Shown here: piece by piece, positions 18,701 through 26,782 of the stretch
Position numbering within the stretch: position 1 is the stretch's first letter
Layout of the letters: every line of letters begins with the position of its first letter
Source: Maridesulfovibrio ferrireducens
GTDB taxonomy: Bacteria > Desulfobacterota > Desulfovibrionia > Desulfovibrionales > Desulfovibrionaceae
Assembly (NCBI RefSeq): GCF_900101105.1
Contig: NZ_FNGA01000001.1
Location: 434,001-498,000, forward strand
Direction of reading: 5' to 3'
DNA length: 64,000 nt
The notes under the pieces: model-generated
Told to the model about the DNA's origin: nothing
The model's database searches: none
Seen by the model: only the letters and a program-made list of their open reading frames with translations
Translations under genes and position numbers: made by a program

Positions 18701-19141
18701 GACCTGAATGACTTTGATCTTAACTTTGAAAATGAAACAAACCGGGCAGACTCCTTCAGGGAAAAGGAGGCTTCCATTCTTCTGATTGAAGATTCCGAAG
18801 ACAATCGGAGGGTCGTGGATCTGTATCTGAAAGAAAGCCCCTACCAGATTACTATGGCAGAGAACGGCAAGGAAGGACTGGAAAAATTTATACTCGGAAA
18901 CTACGATTTAGTTCTTATGGATATCCAGATGCCCATAATGGATGGGTACGAAGCAACCAAAGCTATCAGGCAATTTGAACTGGATAACAAAAAAAAGATA
19001 ACTCCAATTTTAGCATTAACCGCAAACGCTTTTCTGGAAGATGCCCAGAAATGTATAAATTGCGGATGTACAGATCACTTGGCAAAGCCGATAAAAAAGA
19101 AAAAATTAATTTCGACCCTCGAAGATTACCTCGAAAAATAA
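12734..19141 (+). CDS. giant hybrid sensor: pseudokinase-AAA-TPR-like-GAF-PAS-histidine kinase-REC-REC
   Basis: This 2135-residue cytoplasmic protein belongs to the Ser/Thr kinase/AAA ATPase/histidine kinase hybrids. Order: protein-kinase fold (residues 5-275), AAA-type ATPase (Walker A GEPGSGKTS near 328, Walker B LVLFIDD near 456), a long helical repeat region (about 700-1310), GAF (1320-1475), PAS (1488-1610), HisKA with H1634 in SHEIRTPMN, HATPase (DTGIGI, GGTGLGLSI), a receiver without acceptor aspartate (1860-1976), and a second receiver with D2063 in LVLMDIQMP. In the kinase domain the catalytic HRD is HRN (126-128) and DFG is replaced by TGL, so Ser/Thr phosphorylation is unlikely, while VLIK and SPEQ remain. 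The ATG at 12734 follows GGGGAG; an upstream ATG at 12701 has no such site. No output partner is nearby. Confidence 0.9.
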   Translation: MIDLVGYEKVSPLFKEEELSLCRAVRDYDGSTVLIKYPTSKFPSPKLLSEIKNEYATSLEIGKQGAIYPIALHQTDNSLALILEDKGYSLLNNFIINTDIDLKLKILLAIKALTALNCVHSKGFLHRNVKPDSFAVSRDMHEVVMTGLQRCSRFPDSASRINIGLIPDNFLPYISPEQSGRISEDSDHRSDFYSFGVSLFELFTGSLPFSAEDASELIHCHLAQEPPIPDMINPEIPEQLSAVILKLLAKNPEDRYQSAHGIKQDLKICLKICDKSFLPEGFKAGDKDISDTFTLSRRLFGRKGEKHLLLKAFKKSALGSCEVVMVKGEPGSGKTSLINHIHKQVDEARGEFISGKFDQFKRNIPYSALIQAFQKLIRKRLTNSTPVINAWGKCIIKVLGSNAGLITEVIPELELLIGPQPPPAKLPLTEARSRFNLVFKNFIKIFPNLDHPLVLFIDDLQWADASTTGLITELIADKETTHLLFIGAYRDSQSLNSDVRDMLTDLKDLSPNIITIPLNRLKQQHVLGFISRTFRTERSRASELAKLIFNRTGGNPLFVREYIRNLYRAELIKFNYEKTRWDWDVKAIRKISMDGNIVELMAEKIKNLAPDDQKILKTASCIGGKFDMNTLIAVTDLPKEEIVSFLNIALRNGLLLSSEESPEGADLISSDLKWTPQLSFMHDRVQQAAYSMLTKQEKTALHLKIGRNMLRIFDDSKIEEIIFDVAMQFKESLSELTEEDERYQVSAIFRRAGKKAKRSSAFDLAANYFATGIQLLNQDCWIKNYDLTFDMHLDWLECEYLNGGTKHAEEIFTDILEKAANKHDISKIKLAKIMRYTNQSKYQEAVKMTLELLTLFGMNIPEHPAKFAQTSELLKTKTLLHNKSVKDLYNLPKMKDPEQLEIMKLLMHIITPAYMYNKQLVFFIVLKMLRLSLKYGNAPSSAFGYMFYAMFLAAKDFSFEKSKNYTQLAVDLNKQFENKELDTKINLLRGCAHDHWHVPIAQNIRTLETAFQSGQLNGDATYGRYASYFAVYYKFLQGSSLSDVKSDADKYLNFLQNSPNQFTTGVLQLIKQMSKSFEGTTHTPGFLNDESFHEKELIGMAKNSGSEVIEYWAKISKIITLSFFGYNHQALEQIENIQKNIEKYLFGMLNVPIFHFFSVINMTALYNDSSVSKQKIFKKRIKNSLTKLKIWEQNCPENFSHLFLLASAEHHSLTGQSSSALRLYEEAIRTSIENGFNNFAALSCELAAKFHFTIGSKRTGISLIDEACEHYKNWGASAKVHQLITDYHSLPEELPASLMETKSEQARCNTKNSCSLDLSAVMKASLAISGEIVLERLLDKLMRIVIENAGAQKASLLLNNKKNTLELVAHAEVSKHGISTQVKSTPKANSYCESIVNYVFRSKDNIVLRDASSQGPFIIDSYIIKHSPKSVLAMPIINQQVMRGVLYLENNLSPGVFTEERLEVLNLLCSQASISIQNASLYSDLRESETQYRTLLESINVGVYRAEASLEGKLIRGNRALAKMFGYSDWDSFHMTPIKSLFIHQENHYSILNELLSGKSVRDKEVQMQKTDGTPIWVNITASLYLDENSKTKWMEGVIEDITEQKKTRELERAKVAADAANKAKSDFLASMSHEIRTPMNAILGMADLLWESRLSKAQKNYVKIFKNAGENLLLLINDILDLSKIEAGQITLEKIDFELEDIFEEIGSIFALRAQTKGIDLSWYITPELPKTINGDPTRIRQVLVNLIGNALKFTDQGSVTYEASITETGMLKIIIKDTGIGIPDSKMNQIFDTFSQADSSTTRTFGGTGLGLSICTQMVKCMGGGLFVSSQKDQGSSFSFTMQLTFPQNQHKSLPLNGISILLIDKNYPSRKYLKNALTDLGASVSIAETMNQATTTAAELSLAKSSRKALIIGEPAWDANSFDVLRTLKKDLCKGWSLIMIMESKPVPRATVRARQLGASYIHKPISPRTIANEINESDSDKKTLEDLNDFDLNFENETNRADSFREKEASILLIEDSEDNRRVVDLYLKESPYQITMAENGKEGLEKFILGNYDLVLMDIQMPIMDGYEATKAIRQFELDNKKKITPILALTANAFLEDAQKCINCGCTDHLAKPIKKKKLISTLEDYLEK

Positions 19142-19147
19142 CTACTG

Positions 19148-20122
19148 TTACCAGCGGCGAGTCAGAACTGTTTTCCAAACCTCCGGTATATATTTCTCAT
19201 ACGCATGCCCTATGGATTCCAAAGGAATCATACTTCCTGAAAGACTGATAGCATAAGGTTTCATAAGCCTGAGTGGATAATCGCCACTTTCCAACTGGAA
19301 ACCGTTACCACTGTTCAAAACCGTAAGCATATCTGTTGAACTCCGCCCAACTAAAACAGAGTCCGGGAAGAAATTAGCATTCTTTATCTGAGAATAAAAA
19401 CCATCATAAAGAGTTTTGCATATAAAAATAAAATCTTCTTTCCAAAGGCTTCTGTTAACGCTCGGCAGAGTTTCATTAGTCACATAATGAATTTTTTTAT
19501 CTTCAAGAAATCCGTAAGTGTCGTTTTTTTTGGCATCAGCAACAATAATATTACCTAACCCCATTCTTCCCATAATTTCATTTGTTCTTTCAGCTACAAT
19601 CTGGTTGCGCTCTATTCCGACCAAAGAAGTACTTGAAAAACCATTTCTTTTTGCAAAAACACTCATTGCAAGCATCAAAACACCAGTTCCAGAGCCGATA
19701 TCAAGCCCCGTAAAAGTATCCCCGTCTAAAGTTGTAGCCCCTTCTGCAATAGCTTTAAAAATATGCGCACTCTTGGGTAAATCGGCCAGCATACACAAAG
19801 CAAACCCGTATGAAAGCAATGTCTTGCGAATATCTAAACATCCTTCAAGAACATCACTTCCAAGCCTGCGGTGCACAAACTGATCAAAAATCAATGATAT
19901 CTCTTCAAGAGTAAGCACTCTTTCATGCGACCCCGGATAAACATAAGCATGAAAAAATTTCACGAGGATATTCAGCAGCAATGGCCCGTCTAATTCGGTG
20001 CCTGCGTCCCCCGCCTCTTCAATATCATTGAGGAGTGAAGTTTTCCTGTAAATATCACTTGAAAGAACCGTTGTCGGCATTGCCTGACGTTGCAACAAAC
20101 GGAGACTGGCTTTTTGAATCAT
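19148..20122 (-). CDS. class I SAM-dependent methyltransferase-like protein
   Basis: This 324-residue protein carries the Rossmann motif I GLDIGSGTGVLMLA near residue 140, preceded by a helical N-terminal domain of about 125 residues, and then an acidic post-I strand (VGIERN). A motif IV-like segment is IIVADAKKN. The substrate is unknown; the N-terminal helical region does not resemble a common tRNA or protein methyltransferase domain. The gene is convergent with the hybrid kinase with only six bases between the stop codons, and no shared terminator is visible. A GGGGTA site precedes the ATG. Confidence 0.75.
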   Translation of the reverse strand: MIQKASLRLLQRQAMPTTVLSSDIYRKTSLLNDIEEAGDAGTELDGPLLLNILVKFFHAYVYPGSHERVLTLEEISLIFDQFVHRRLGSDVLEGCLDIRKTLLSYGFALCMLADLPKSAHIFKAIAEGATTLDGDTFTGLDIGSGTGVLMLAMSVFAKRNGFSSTSLVGIERNQIVAERTNEIMGRMGLGNIIVADAKKNDTYGFLEDKKIHYVTNETLPSVNRSLWKEDFIFICKTLYDGFYSQIKNANFFPDSVLVGRSSTDMLTVLNSGNGFQLESGDYPLRLMKPYAISLSGSMIPLESIGHAYEKYIPEVWKTVLTRRW

Positions 20123-20540
20123 TGCTAAATACCCCGACTAAAATAATAAATGGATTCCTGCTTCTGACGATACTACTTAAGTATACCCTGATTTTAAATC
20201 CATTTCCACAAATCACATCATCTGGCAGGTCTTTTTCTCAAGAAACAGATTCAAACCGGATCACAGTTTGAATACAATGAAGTAATATTACAACCATTTT
20301 AAAACAATTACAGTTCAATAAAATACGAATTCAGTAAAATATTTCAGCTGCTAACAAATAAACCAAAGCAATCTAAAAAGCAAAAATTGAGCTATACTTT
20401 GCACCGACGGAGCAAAAACTTGCACTTGACCTTTGCGCTAATCCTGATACGGACTTTCAAGACCCTGAAAAAGACAAGGGTTTTATTAAAAAAAATAATC
20501 AAAAGTCACACTGGAAAAGCCCGGTAAAGGACATATTCTC
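20123..20540. other. gene-free stretch between the methyltransferase and prfC
   Basis: These 418 AT-rich bases hold the divergent promoters of the methyltransferase (minus) and prfC (plus). I see no credible reading frame, tRNA or riboswitch. A TTGACC at 20428-20433 could be a -35 for prfC but has no good -10 at standard spacing. AAGGA about 10 bases before the prfC ATG serves as its ribosome site. Confidence 0.5.
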
Positions 20541-22142
20541 ATGCAGGAACAAGTAGATAAAATCATCAAAAAAGAAGTTGAGCGCAGACGCACTTTCGGC
20601 ATCATCAGCCACCCTGACGCAGGTAAAACAACTTTAACTGAAAAACTGCTCCTTTATGGTGGAGCTATTCAGATGGCGGGAACAGTAAAATCCCGCAAAG
20701 CAAACCGCCACGCAACATCCGACTGGATGGCAATGGAGCAGGAACGCGGCATCTCCGTAACAACTTCTGTTATGAAATTTAATTATCGCGATTATGAGAT
20801 CAATCTGCTTGATACTCCCGGCCATCAGGATTTCTCCGAAGATACATACCGTGTTTTAACAGCGGTAGACTCCGCTCTTATGGTTATCGACTGCGCAAAG
20901 GGTGTTGAGAATCAGACAAAAAAACTGATGGAAGTCTGCCGCATGCGCGATACTCCCATCATTACTTTCATTAATAAGATGGACCGCGAAGGAATAGATC
21001 CCTTTGACCTGCTTTCCGACATCGAAGAAACTTTAAAAATTGAGTGCGCTCCGTTGAGCTGGCCCATTGGTATGGGTTCAGATTTCAAAGGAACATACAA
21101 TATGCATAAAGGCGAACTTCACCTTTTTTCTGCAACTCACGGCGGCTCTATTCAAAAAGGGGAAGTCATAACTGATCTGAATAGTCCGCGCCTTGATGAA
21201 CTGCTTGGATCGCAGGCTGATCAACTACGCGAAGAACTGGATCTGCTGCAAGGCGCCGGTTACCCGTTTGATAAAGAACGCTATCTCGCAGGCAAGCAGA
21301 CTCCTGTATTTTTCGGTAGTGCCATCAACAACTTCGGTGTTCAGGAAATGCTGAATTCCTTTGTTGAACTGGCTCCATGCCCCGGCCCCAGAGCGAGCAC
21401 AACCCGCGAGGTTTCGCCATTTGAAAGCGATTTTTCAGCCTTTGCCTTTAAAATACAGGCCAACATGGACCCCGCGCACCGTGACCGCATAGCGTTCATG
21501 CGCATTTGTTCGGGTAAATTTACCCGAGGAATGAAGGTCCGCCATCATCGCATCGGTAAAGATTTTCAAATTGCCAATGCAACCATCTTCATGGCTCAGG
21601 ACCGTACAGGAGTTGAAGAAGCATGGCCCGGCGATATCATAGGTGTTCACAACCACGGAACCATCAAAATCGGTGATACCTTTACTTCTTCGAAGGACGA
21701 ATTGAAATTTACCGGAATACCTAACTTTGCCCCTGAACATTTTCGCAGAGTTCGTCTTAAAGATCCGCTGAAAAGCAAGCAGCTAAATAAAGGGTTGCAT
21801 CAGCTCGCGGAAGAAGGCGCTGTTCAGCTCTTCAAACCCCTGGGCAACAACGATAATATTCTCGGAGCTGTCGGGCTACTCCAGTTCGAAGTAATCATGT
21901 CCCGCCTGAAAGGTGAGTACAGCGTTGAAGCACTTTACGAACCAGTAGAATTTCACACGGCAAGATGGCTTTCCAGTGACGACATTAAAGAACTGGAAGG
22001 AATTAAAAAGCGTTATCCACGCTTTGTAGCTCTTGACGGAGATGACAATCTGACCTTTCTTGCCCCCAGTCAGTGGAGATTACAACAGGCGGAAGAAGAA
22101 TGGCCGAAGATCTCTTTCCAAAAAACGAGAGAGCATCAATAG
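20541..22142 (+). CDS. prfC: peptide chain release factor 3
   Basis: RF3 is a translational GTPase that recycles RF1/RF2 from the ribosome after termination. The G1 motif HPDAGKTT, the G2/switch region [10 protein letters not shown]3 DTPGHQDF and G4 NKMD are all present, followed by domain 2 and a C-terminal domain ending near residue 530. The 533-residue length is exactly the family's. It differs from EF-G by the RF3-type N-terminus ([15 protein letters not shown]) and shorter C-terminal half. It stands alone. Confidence 0.97.
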   Translation: MQEQVDKIIKKEVERRRTFGIISHPDAGKTTLTEKLLLYGGAIQMAGTVKSRKANRHATSDWMAMEQERGISVTTSVMKFNYRDYEINLLDTPGHQDFSEDTYRVLTAVDSALMVIDCAKGVENQTKKLMEVCRMRDTPIITFINKMDREGIDPFDLLSDIEETLKIECAPLSWPIGMGSDFKGTYNMHKGELHLFSATHGGSIQKGEVITDLNSPRLDELLGSQADQLREELDLLQGAGYPFDKERYLAGKQTPVFFGSAINNFGVQEMLNSFVELAPCPGPRASTTREVSPFESDFSAFAFKIQANMDPAHRDRIAFMRICSGKFTRGMKVRHHRIGKDFQIANATIFMAQDRTGVEEAWPGDIIGVHNHGTIKIGDTFTSSKDELKFTGIPNFAPEHFRRVRLKDPLKSKQLNKGLHQLAEEGAVQLFKPLGNNDNILGAVGLLQFEVIMSRLKGEYSVEALYEPVEFHTARWLSSDDIKELEGIKKRYPRFVALDGDDNLTFLAPSQWRLQQAEEEWPKISFQKTREHQ

Positions 22143-22517
22143 CCTTCACAATCAACCCCGCATAAAAATATAAGCATCAAATTTGTTACACGGGGTTGAC
22201 GAAGCCGTCATAGGCTAATATCCAACTAGGTGATTATTAAAAGCTCTAACTTCGTTATCCTCGTTAAATACAATTAAACTCGGATATCAGAGGCAGCGCA
22301 AAAAGCAAAAAAGAACAAAAAGTTACAGCAGACAAACAATCTGCGAAATATTTTTTGCTCGGTATTTAACACAACTTTGGCTGTATGCGACTTAAAATTA
22401 GCCGTTTTTTGTTACCATATCCTGCCGAACCGTGATCTTTCAGGTTCTTTAAGCCTGACAAATCACGGTCCGGCAGGAACTAATAAACCGACCGTCAGGA
22501 ACAGACCCTTCAACCTT
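22143..22517. other. gene-free stretch between prfC and the RNase D-like gene, with a strong hairpin
   Basis: This 375-base stretch contains an inverted repeat TCAACCCCG...CGGGGTTGA (22152-22199) after prfC without a T tract, and the much stronger hairpin at 22421-22477. A longer frame of the downstream gene opens at 22377, but its translation up to 22517 has no family character. No RNA gene is recognised. Confidence 0.45.
22421..22477 (+). repeat. 16-bp inverted repeat with nested 5-bp stem
   Basis: The arm CCTGCCGAACCGTGAT (22421-22436) pairs with 22462-22477 at 15 of 16 positions. Inside the loop TCAGG (22440-22444) pairs with CCTGA (22454-22458). There is no T tract, so it is not a simple terminator. 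It lies about 40 bases before the chosen start of the exonuclease and would form a stable structure in its 5' leader. A REP-like element or an autoregulatory leader are the alternatives. Confidence 0.75.
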
Positions 22518-23114
22518 ATGCAATTACCTGAAAAATATAAAAAAAAATTTACCAAAGAGGAAATCAACGAGCTTCCTTTGCGACAGTACGAAGGACCTAT
22601 CAAGCTTATTGATTGTGAAGAAAATATTCCTGAAATTATCGCTGAAATAAGTGAATCAGGATTACTTGGATTTGACACAGAAACCAGACCCGTCTTCCGC
22701 AAAGGGCTTTCGTATCCTCCATCACTGATTCAGCTTGCGACAGCCAACTGTGTTTACCTTCTGCACCTGAATCACATTCCGCTATCAATCGAAATAAAAA
22801 AACTGCTTTCCTCCGCCAATATTATTAAAACCGGAGTTGCAGTTATAAATGATGTAAAAGAGCTGAAACAAGTTTCTCACTTTGAAGCAAAAGGATTTGT
22901 TGATCTGGGGGATCTTGCAAGATCTCTTGAAATGCAGACTAACGGACTTCGCAATCTTGCTGCCAATCTGCTCGGCTTCCGCATTTCCAAAGGAGTTCAA
23001 TGCTCTAACTGGGGGCGCAAAGATCTCTCTCCGCAGCAAATCACGTATGCAGCGACCGACGCATGGGTAAGCAGAGAAATCTATTTAAAATTTCAGGAAA
23101 TGGGAGCTCTTTAA
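22518..23114 (+). CDS. 3'-5' exonuclease, RNase D-like DEDDy family
   Basis: The 198-residue product is a single DEDD exonuclease domain without the HRDC domains of RNase D. Exo I is GFDTETRP, Exo II lies around TGVAVINDVKEL, and Exo III is YAATDAW, the tyrosine-type motif. Such stand-alone domains trim RNA or DNA 3' ends. The ATG at 22518 is chosen because the protein then starts with a short charged segment as in relatives; there is no strong ribosome site. Starting at 22377 would place the large hairpin inside the coding region. Confidence 0.85.
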   Translation: MQLPEKYKKKFTKEEINELPLRQYEGPIKLIDCEENIPEIIAEISESGLLGFDTETRPVFRKGLSYPPSLIQLATANCVYLLHLNHIPLSIEIKKLLSSANIIKTGVAVINDVKELKQVSHFEAKGFVDLGDLARSLEMQTNGLRNLAANLLGFRISKGVQCSNWGRKDLSPQQITYAATDAWVSREIYLKFQEMGAL

Positions 23115-23187
23115 CCCCACTCTCTGTAGGACTTGCAACTCTCAAAAACGGGCATCAAAACACCCCGAAGTAAGGTCTCACATTACA

Positions 23188-24354
23188 ATGAAAGGTAAAT
23201 TTTCCGTCATTATAGCGTTTTTTATTTTGCTCACCGCAACCTCCGCATTTGCGCAGGACGGCTGTGACAATTTATTGAAAACGGAATTGACTAATATTCC
23301 CGGCGTTCAAACGACTATTCAGGAAAACGGCAAATTTCTCACAATACTGGCAACTTCAGATAAAGCTGAATCCATTAAAATTGCTTCACGCATTACAGCT
23401 CTTCATAGTCGCACTTCTTCTACAGGGTGTGATTTCAACTCATTCCCCATTGCCGTATTTAACAGCAACCTCCTTTCTGTAAAAACAAAAACTGCCGATA
23501 ACCTGAGCAACGCTGATATTGAAAAGCTGTTGTATAAACATGTCTACGCACTCAGCCCTGTTCAGGTTGATGAAAACCTTAAAGGGTACACTAGACTGGC
23601 AGAATTGTTCCCGCTCAACAGTTATTACGCAGCCCGGGTGGAGCACTATAAAGAACGCAGTGACCTTCAAAAAACCAGAAATAACTTTATCAAAAAATGC
23701 CTTAGAGAAGCGGCTAAAGATAAAAATATTCGCGATCTGAAAATTAACCGCGATGTTTATCTTTTCATCACAGATGATGACACTCCTCAAAAAACATCTT
23801 TAGCTTTTCTTGATAAAGTTGAAAAAATTACTCCCAGACCTAAAAAAGAACTCTGTCTGTTTTTCTATGATTCTGAACTGAACCGCAAAGGAGATTCCTG
23901 CCCCGCAGAATATCAACAGAATCTGGGCAATACCGAAGAAACTCTTTTGATGAATTATGTTCAATCAATTCCAAGCTATCGTATTGAGCAGAATATAAAT
24001 GGTTACAAAGCTCTCAAGAAACTGAATCCAGCCTCAACGTTGTATACGAGCAAGCTTGATTCATATGAATCCAAACTGCGTGGACTGAACAATTTTTTAA
24101 ACATTCAGACATCGTCAGGTGAAAAACTGTTTCTAAAAAATATTCTAAGAGGATCAACTCTTTTTGTCACACTTGACGATAAAGCCATTGAAGGGAAATC
24201 CAGAAAGTCTTTAAAAAGCTTCTATAGCGCTCTCAACAGCTATTATGCTTATTCCGGCAGCCCTTATCAAAGATGCATGCTAAAATCTCAGACAGGCGCA
24301 ACTCTGGGCAAAATTCAGTGTACCAAGAACGGACGTTGCAGATTCAAAGAGTAA
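23188..24354 (+). CDS. hypothetical secreted protein with an internal repeat
   Basis: I do not recognise a named family. A signal peptide (residues 1-22, cleavage at AFA-QD) makes it periplasmic or surface-exposed. A motif is present twice, in residues about 112-160 and 250-297: a helix with LLxxYV or LLYKHV, then NxxGYxxLxxLxPxxxxYxxKxxxYxxK. This spacing resembles helical repeats that follow secreted SH3 or DUF domains. Nine cysteines, mostly paired along the sequence, suggest disulfides. It ends at a strong terminator and shows no operon partner. Confidence 0.7.
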   Translation: MKGKFSVIIAFFILLTATSAFAQDGCDNLLKTELTNIPGVQTTIQENGKFLTILATSDKAESIKIASRITALHSRTSSTGCDFNSFPIAVFNSNLLSVKTKTADNLSNADIEKLLYKHVYALSPVQVDENLKGYTRLAELFPLNSYYAARVEHYKERSDLQKTRNNFIKKCLREAAKDKNIRDLKINRDVYLFITDDDTPQKTSLAFLDKVEKITPRPKKELCLFFYDSELNRKGDSCPAEYQQNLGNTEETLLMNYVQSIPSYRIEQNINGYKALKKLNPASTLYTSKLDSYESKLRGLNNFLNIQTSSGEKLFLKNILRGSTLFVTLDDKAIEGKSRKSLKSFYSALNSYYAYSGSPYQRCMLKSQTGATLGKIQCTKNGRCRFKE

Positions 24355-24382
24355 ACGGCACTTAGACTACTTCTTAAATAAT

Positions 24383-24421
24383 AAAAGCCTATCCCTTGTA
24401 AAAAGAGATAGGCTTTTTCTT
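24383..24421 (+). terminator. Rho-independent terminator
   Basis: AAAAGCCTATC/GATAGGCTTTT (24383-24393 and 24407-24417) with a 13-base loop is followed by TCTTTT. It separates convergent units and may serve both strands. Confidence 0.9.
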
Positions 24422-24440
24422 TTCCATTTCAGACAAAAAT

Positions 24441-25406
24441 CTAACTTGTCACGTAAAAATAAACAGCCCCGACAACAAACAAGCTTGAAGCTCGCAATGC
24501 CTGATTGTAGATAATTAGCTTCAAAGCCATTCTGCCTTTGAAAATTCCCGCATAATATGGAAGCTGATGACGCAACGCCCGCATAGGAGTTGATAAAATA
24601 TTACCGATCATCAACGCCAGAACAATATCACGAGGCCCCAGCGTACCTGCCCCGAGAAGAGAGCCCGCCGCGGCTAGTCCGGCCGTGAACTCAGCCGCCA
24701 GACTAAAGACTACTATTCCGAAAATTTCCGGATTAAGCCACGATAGAAAGCTCAGGTGTTCGCTTAAAAAAGTCTGAAAAGAAGCAAGCACGCCGTAATG
24801 GCGCAAGAAAAAAAATGCCGTATAAATAGGAACTGTAATAAAAATTACACGTGGCAACCTTTTGCGCAGTCTCTTTAATGCAGTAGACGCGACAGCAACT
24901 AAATCACGAGGTTCCTGACTTTTCAGTTTTGCTGAAATACTGCCGCAACATCCTTCCGGAGAAAGTGACATGCGGCCCCACAGGATAATCAGCCCGGTAC
25001 GAAGAAATGCTGCGAGAAGCGTCAGCCCGACATAAATAAAAGCAACCCGCCCGATAAAAGGAGCGGCTATAAAAAAGACCGTGGGCATATGCAGAAAGTA
25101 AGTCGGTAAGCTGTTGAAAAGGTTAGAAACAACCAATTCCTTATCAGATATTTCACCTTTATCATAAGCTTCCGAAAGCATGGAGTTAGCGGCAACTCCT
25201 GAAAAGAAAGCCAAAGCAAAGCTGGCTCCGCTGATATCTTTAAGCCTTCCCATGCGGATAAGAGGAGTGGCAACTTTACCCATAGCCCTTGTCCAGCGAA
25301 GCCCTTCCAGAATATTCCCGACCAAAAGACCAATACTGATAAACATCACGAGCCGGACCAGAGGCCAGCCCAGCCCGTTCCATAAAATTTCAGGAGAAAA
25401 AGACAA
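24441..25406 (-). CDS. nucleoside recognition (Gate) domain membrane protein
   Basis: The 321-residue membrane protein has about eight helices and the Gate-domain pattern twice: SGASFALAFFSGVAANSML in the first half and EFTAGLAAAGSLLGAG in the second. This family includes SpmA/SpmB and parts of nucleoside and iron transporters; the transported substance here is unknown. A CC pair and polar stretch in the middle loop (residues 150-165) are cytoplasmic. It follows a 89-residue gene with a six-base gap, so they are co-transcribed, and panB is 53 bases further upstream. Confidence 0.8.
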   Translation of the reverse strand: MSFSPEILWNGLGWPLVRLVMFISIGLLVGNILEGLRWTRAMGKVATPLIRMGRLKDISGASFALAFFSGVAANSMLSEAYDKGEISDKELVVSNLFNSLPTYFLHMPTVFFIAAPFIGRVAFIYVGLTLLAAFLRTGLIILWGRMSLSPEGCCGSISAKLKSQEPRDLVAVASTALKRLRKRLPRVIFITVPIYTAFFFLRHYGVLASFQTFLSEHLSFLSWLNPEIFGIVVFSLAAEFTAGLAAAGSLLGAGTLGPRDIVLALMIGNILSTPMRALRHQLPYYAGIFKGRMALKLIIYNQALRASSLFVVGAVYFYVTS

Positions 25407-25412
25407 TTAAAC

Positions 25413-25682
25413 CTACTTTGTTATCCATACATCAGAACTTAATATTTTGAATTCAGAATGAGCATCAGAAATAACATTCCGCGCGACAAGTTCCTTTACA
25501 GCACTATGAAAATCGCCTTCATCAGCATTCCACTTTTCAAGACAGTTCTTAGTGGTGACAACCTGACGGGGAGCTGTGCAATTCTGTGATGCATCTATCT
25601 TGCCGCCTTCAAGGCTTTCAATCATAAGAAAAAGAGAAACCGCTTCCACAGATAGTCCAATATCAAAAACTGCAATTGCCAT
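25413..25682 (-). CDS. hypothetical 89-residue protein
   Basis: I do not recognise this protein. It starts MAIAVFDIG and has two cysteines (QNCTAP, KNCLEKW). The ATG at 25682 is chosen because GGAGG lies five bases before it; the ATG at 25694 would place that ribosome site inside the gene. It is soluble and mildly acidic. Its tight spacing to the Gate-domain gene (six bases) suggests a joint role with that transporter-like protein. Confidence 0.65.
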   Translation of the reverse strand: MAIAVFDIGLSVEAVSLFLMIESLEGGKIDASQNCTAPRQVVTTKNCLEKWNADEGDFHSAVKELVARNVISDAHSEFKILSSDVWITK

Positions 25683-25735
25683 AACAACCTCCATATTTAA
25701 GAAAAGTGCAAGAAACTACAGTTGCAACCGAACGC

Positions 25736-26590
25736 TTAATTCTTATTTTTTTCCATAAGCAAAGTTTTAAATATCTTCAATTCGTCAGCATTCATATTAG
25801 TAAAGTTTTCTTTTCCCGGGAACTCCCCTGCAAAAACCTCATCACAATAAGTCTTTATCGCGCCGATACTCTCACCGCGAAGCTGAGCAAATTTCTTAAC
25901 AAACATAGGTACAAATCTATCAAAAAGGCCCAAAATATCGTGATAAACTAAAATCTGCCCGTCTGTATCAGGTCCTGCCCCGATGCCTATTGTGGGAATC
26001 GAAACACGATTCGTAATCTCCTGCGCAACTTCAGAGGGAATGGCTTCAAGCACAATGGAAAAACATCCGGCAGCTTCAAGCGCAAGAGCTTCATCAACAA
26101 GAGCCGCTGCCGAACGGGCAGTCTTGCCCTGAGCCTTAAATCCACCGAACCGGGCAACATGCTGAGGAGTCAGGCCGATGTGTCCCTGTACAGGCACGCC
26201 GGAACTGACAATTGCGCGAACATGCTCAAGAAAAGGAAACCCGCCTTCAAGCTTAACGGCACGCGCGCCCGTCTTGCTTAAAAATTTTCCGGCATTCTCA
26301 ACCGCCATACTAACAGAGGGCTGGTAAGACATGAAAGGCATATCTCCGATAATAAGCGCCCTTGAAGCCCCGCGGGAAACAGCCGCCGTATGATGAAGCA
26401 TATCTTCCATAGTCACGGACAGAGTGTCTTCGTAACCTAGAACAACCATCCCTAATGAATCTCCGACAAGAATCATATCCACTTCCGCAGCGTCGGCAAT
26501 TTGTCCCGAAGAATAGTCGTAAGCGGTTATTGCTGTGATTTTTCTCTTACCTTTCAAGTCTATGATTGCAGGAGCTGTAACTTTTTTCAT
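25736..26590 (-). CDS. panB: 3-methyl-2-oxobutanoate hydroxymethyltransferase
   Basis: PanB transfers a hydroxymethyl group from methylene-THF to alpha-ketoisovalerate, the first committed step of pantothenate and CoA synthesis. Family marks are ITAYDYSSGQIAD, the metal-binding region VGDSLGMVVLGYEDT, PFMSYQ, and VQGHIGLTPQ; the catalytic glutamate is in LEAIPSEVA. The 284-residue length is slightly above average. A GAGGT ribosome site precedes the ATG. panC and panD are not in the window. It may be the first gene of an operon with the small protein and the Gate-domain protein. Confidence 0.95.
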   Translation of the reverse strand: MKKVTAPAIIDLKGKRKITAITAYDYSSGQIADAAEVDMILVGDSLGMVVLGYEDTLSVTMEDMLHHTAAVSRGASRALIIGDMPFMSYQPSVSMAVENAGKFLSKTGARAVKLEGGFPFLEHVRAIVSSGVPVQGHIGLTPQHVARFGGFKAQGKTARSAAALVDEALALEAAGCFSIVLEAIPSEVAQEITNRVSIPTIGIGAGPDTDGQILVYHDILGLFDRFVPMFVKKFAQLRGESIGAIKTYCDEVFAGEFPGKENFTNMNADELKIFKTLLMEKNKN

Positions 26591-26733
26591 ACCATGACCT
26601 CATATATAAATTTAATGATCTCGCACAGGGGCGCACTTATAATCAAAAAGATTCCAAATTAACAGAAGCGAAGTCACTTGAGCAAGAGCAAGCCTAATCG
26701 TCAAGTTAAAGGAAAAAGTTCACAAAGCAAAAA

Positions 26734-26760
26734 AAAAGACCCGGAAAATCCGGGTCTTTT
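26734..26760 (-). terminator. bidirectional terminator after the S24 repressor gene
   Basis: AAAAGACCCGG/CCGGGTCTTTT (26734-26744 and 26750-26760) is a perfect 11-bp stem with a 5-base loop. The A run upstream gives a T run on the minus strand. Confidence 0.9.
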
Positions 26761-26782
26761 AAAAGATACTGATAAAATAGAA

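Noticed and set aside
22152-22199. Inverted repeat TCAACCCCG/CGGGGTTGA as prfC terminator
   Set aside because: The loop is about 30 bases and no T tract follows.
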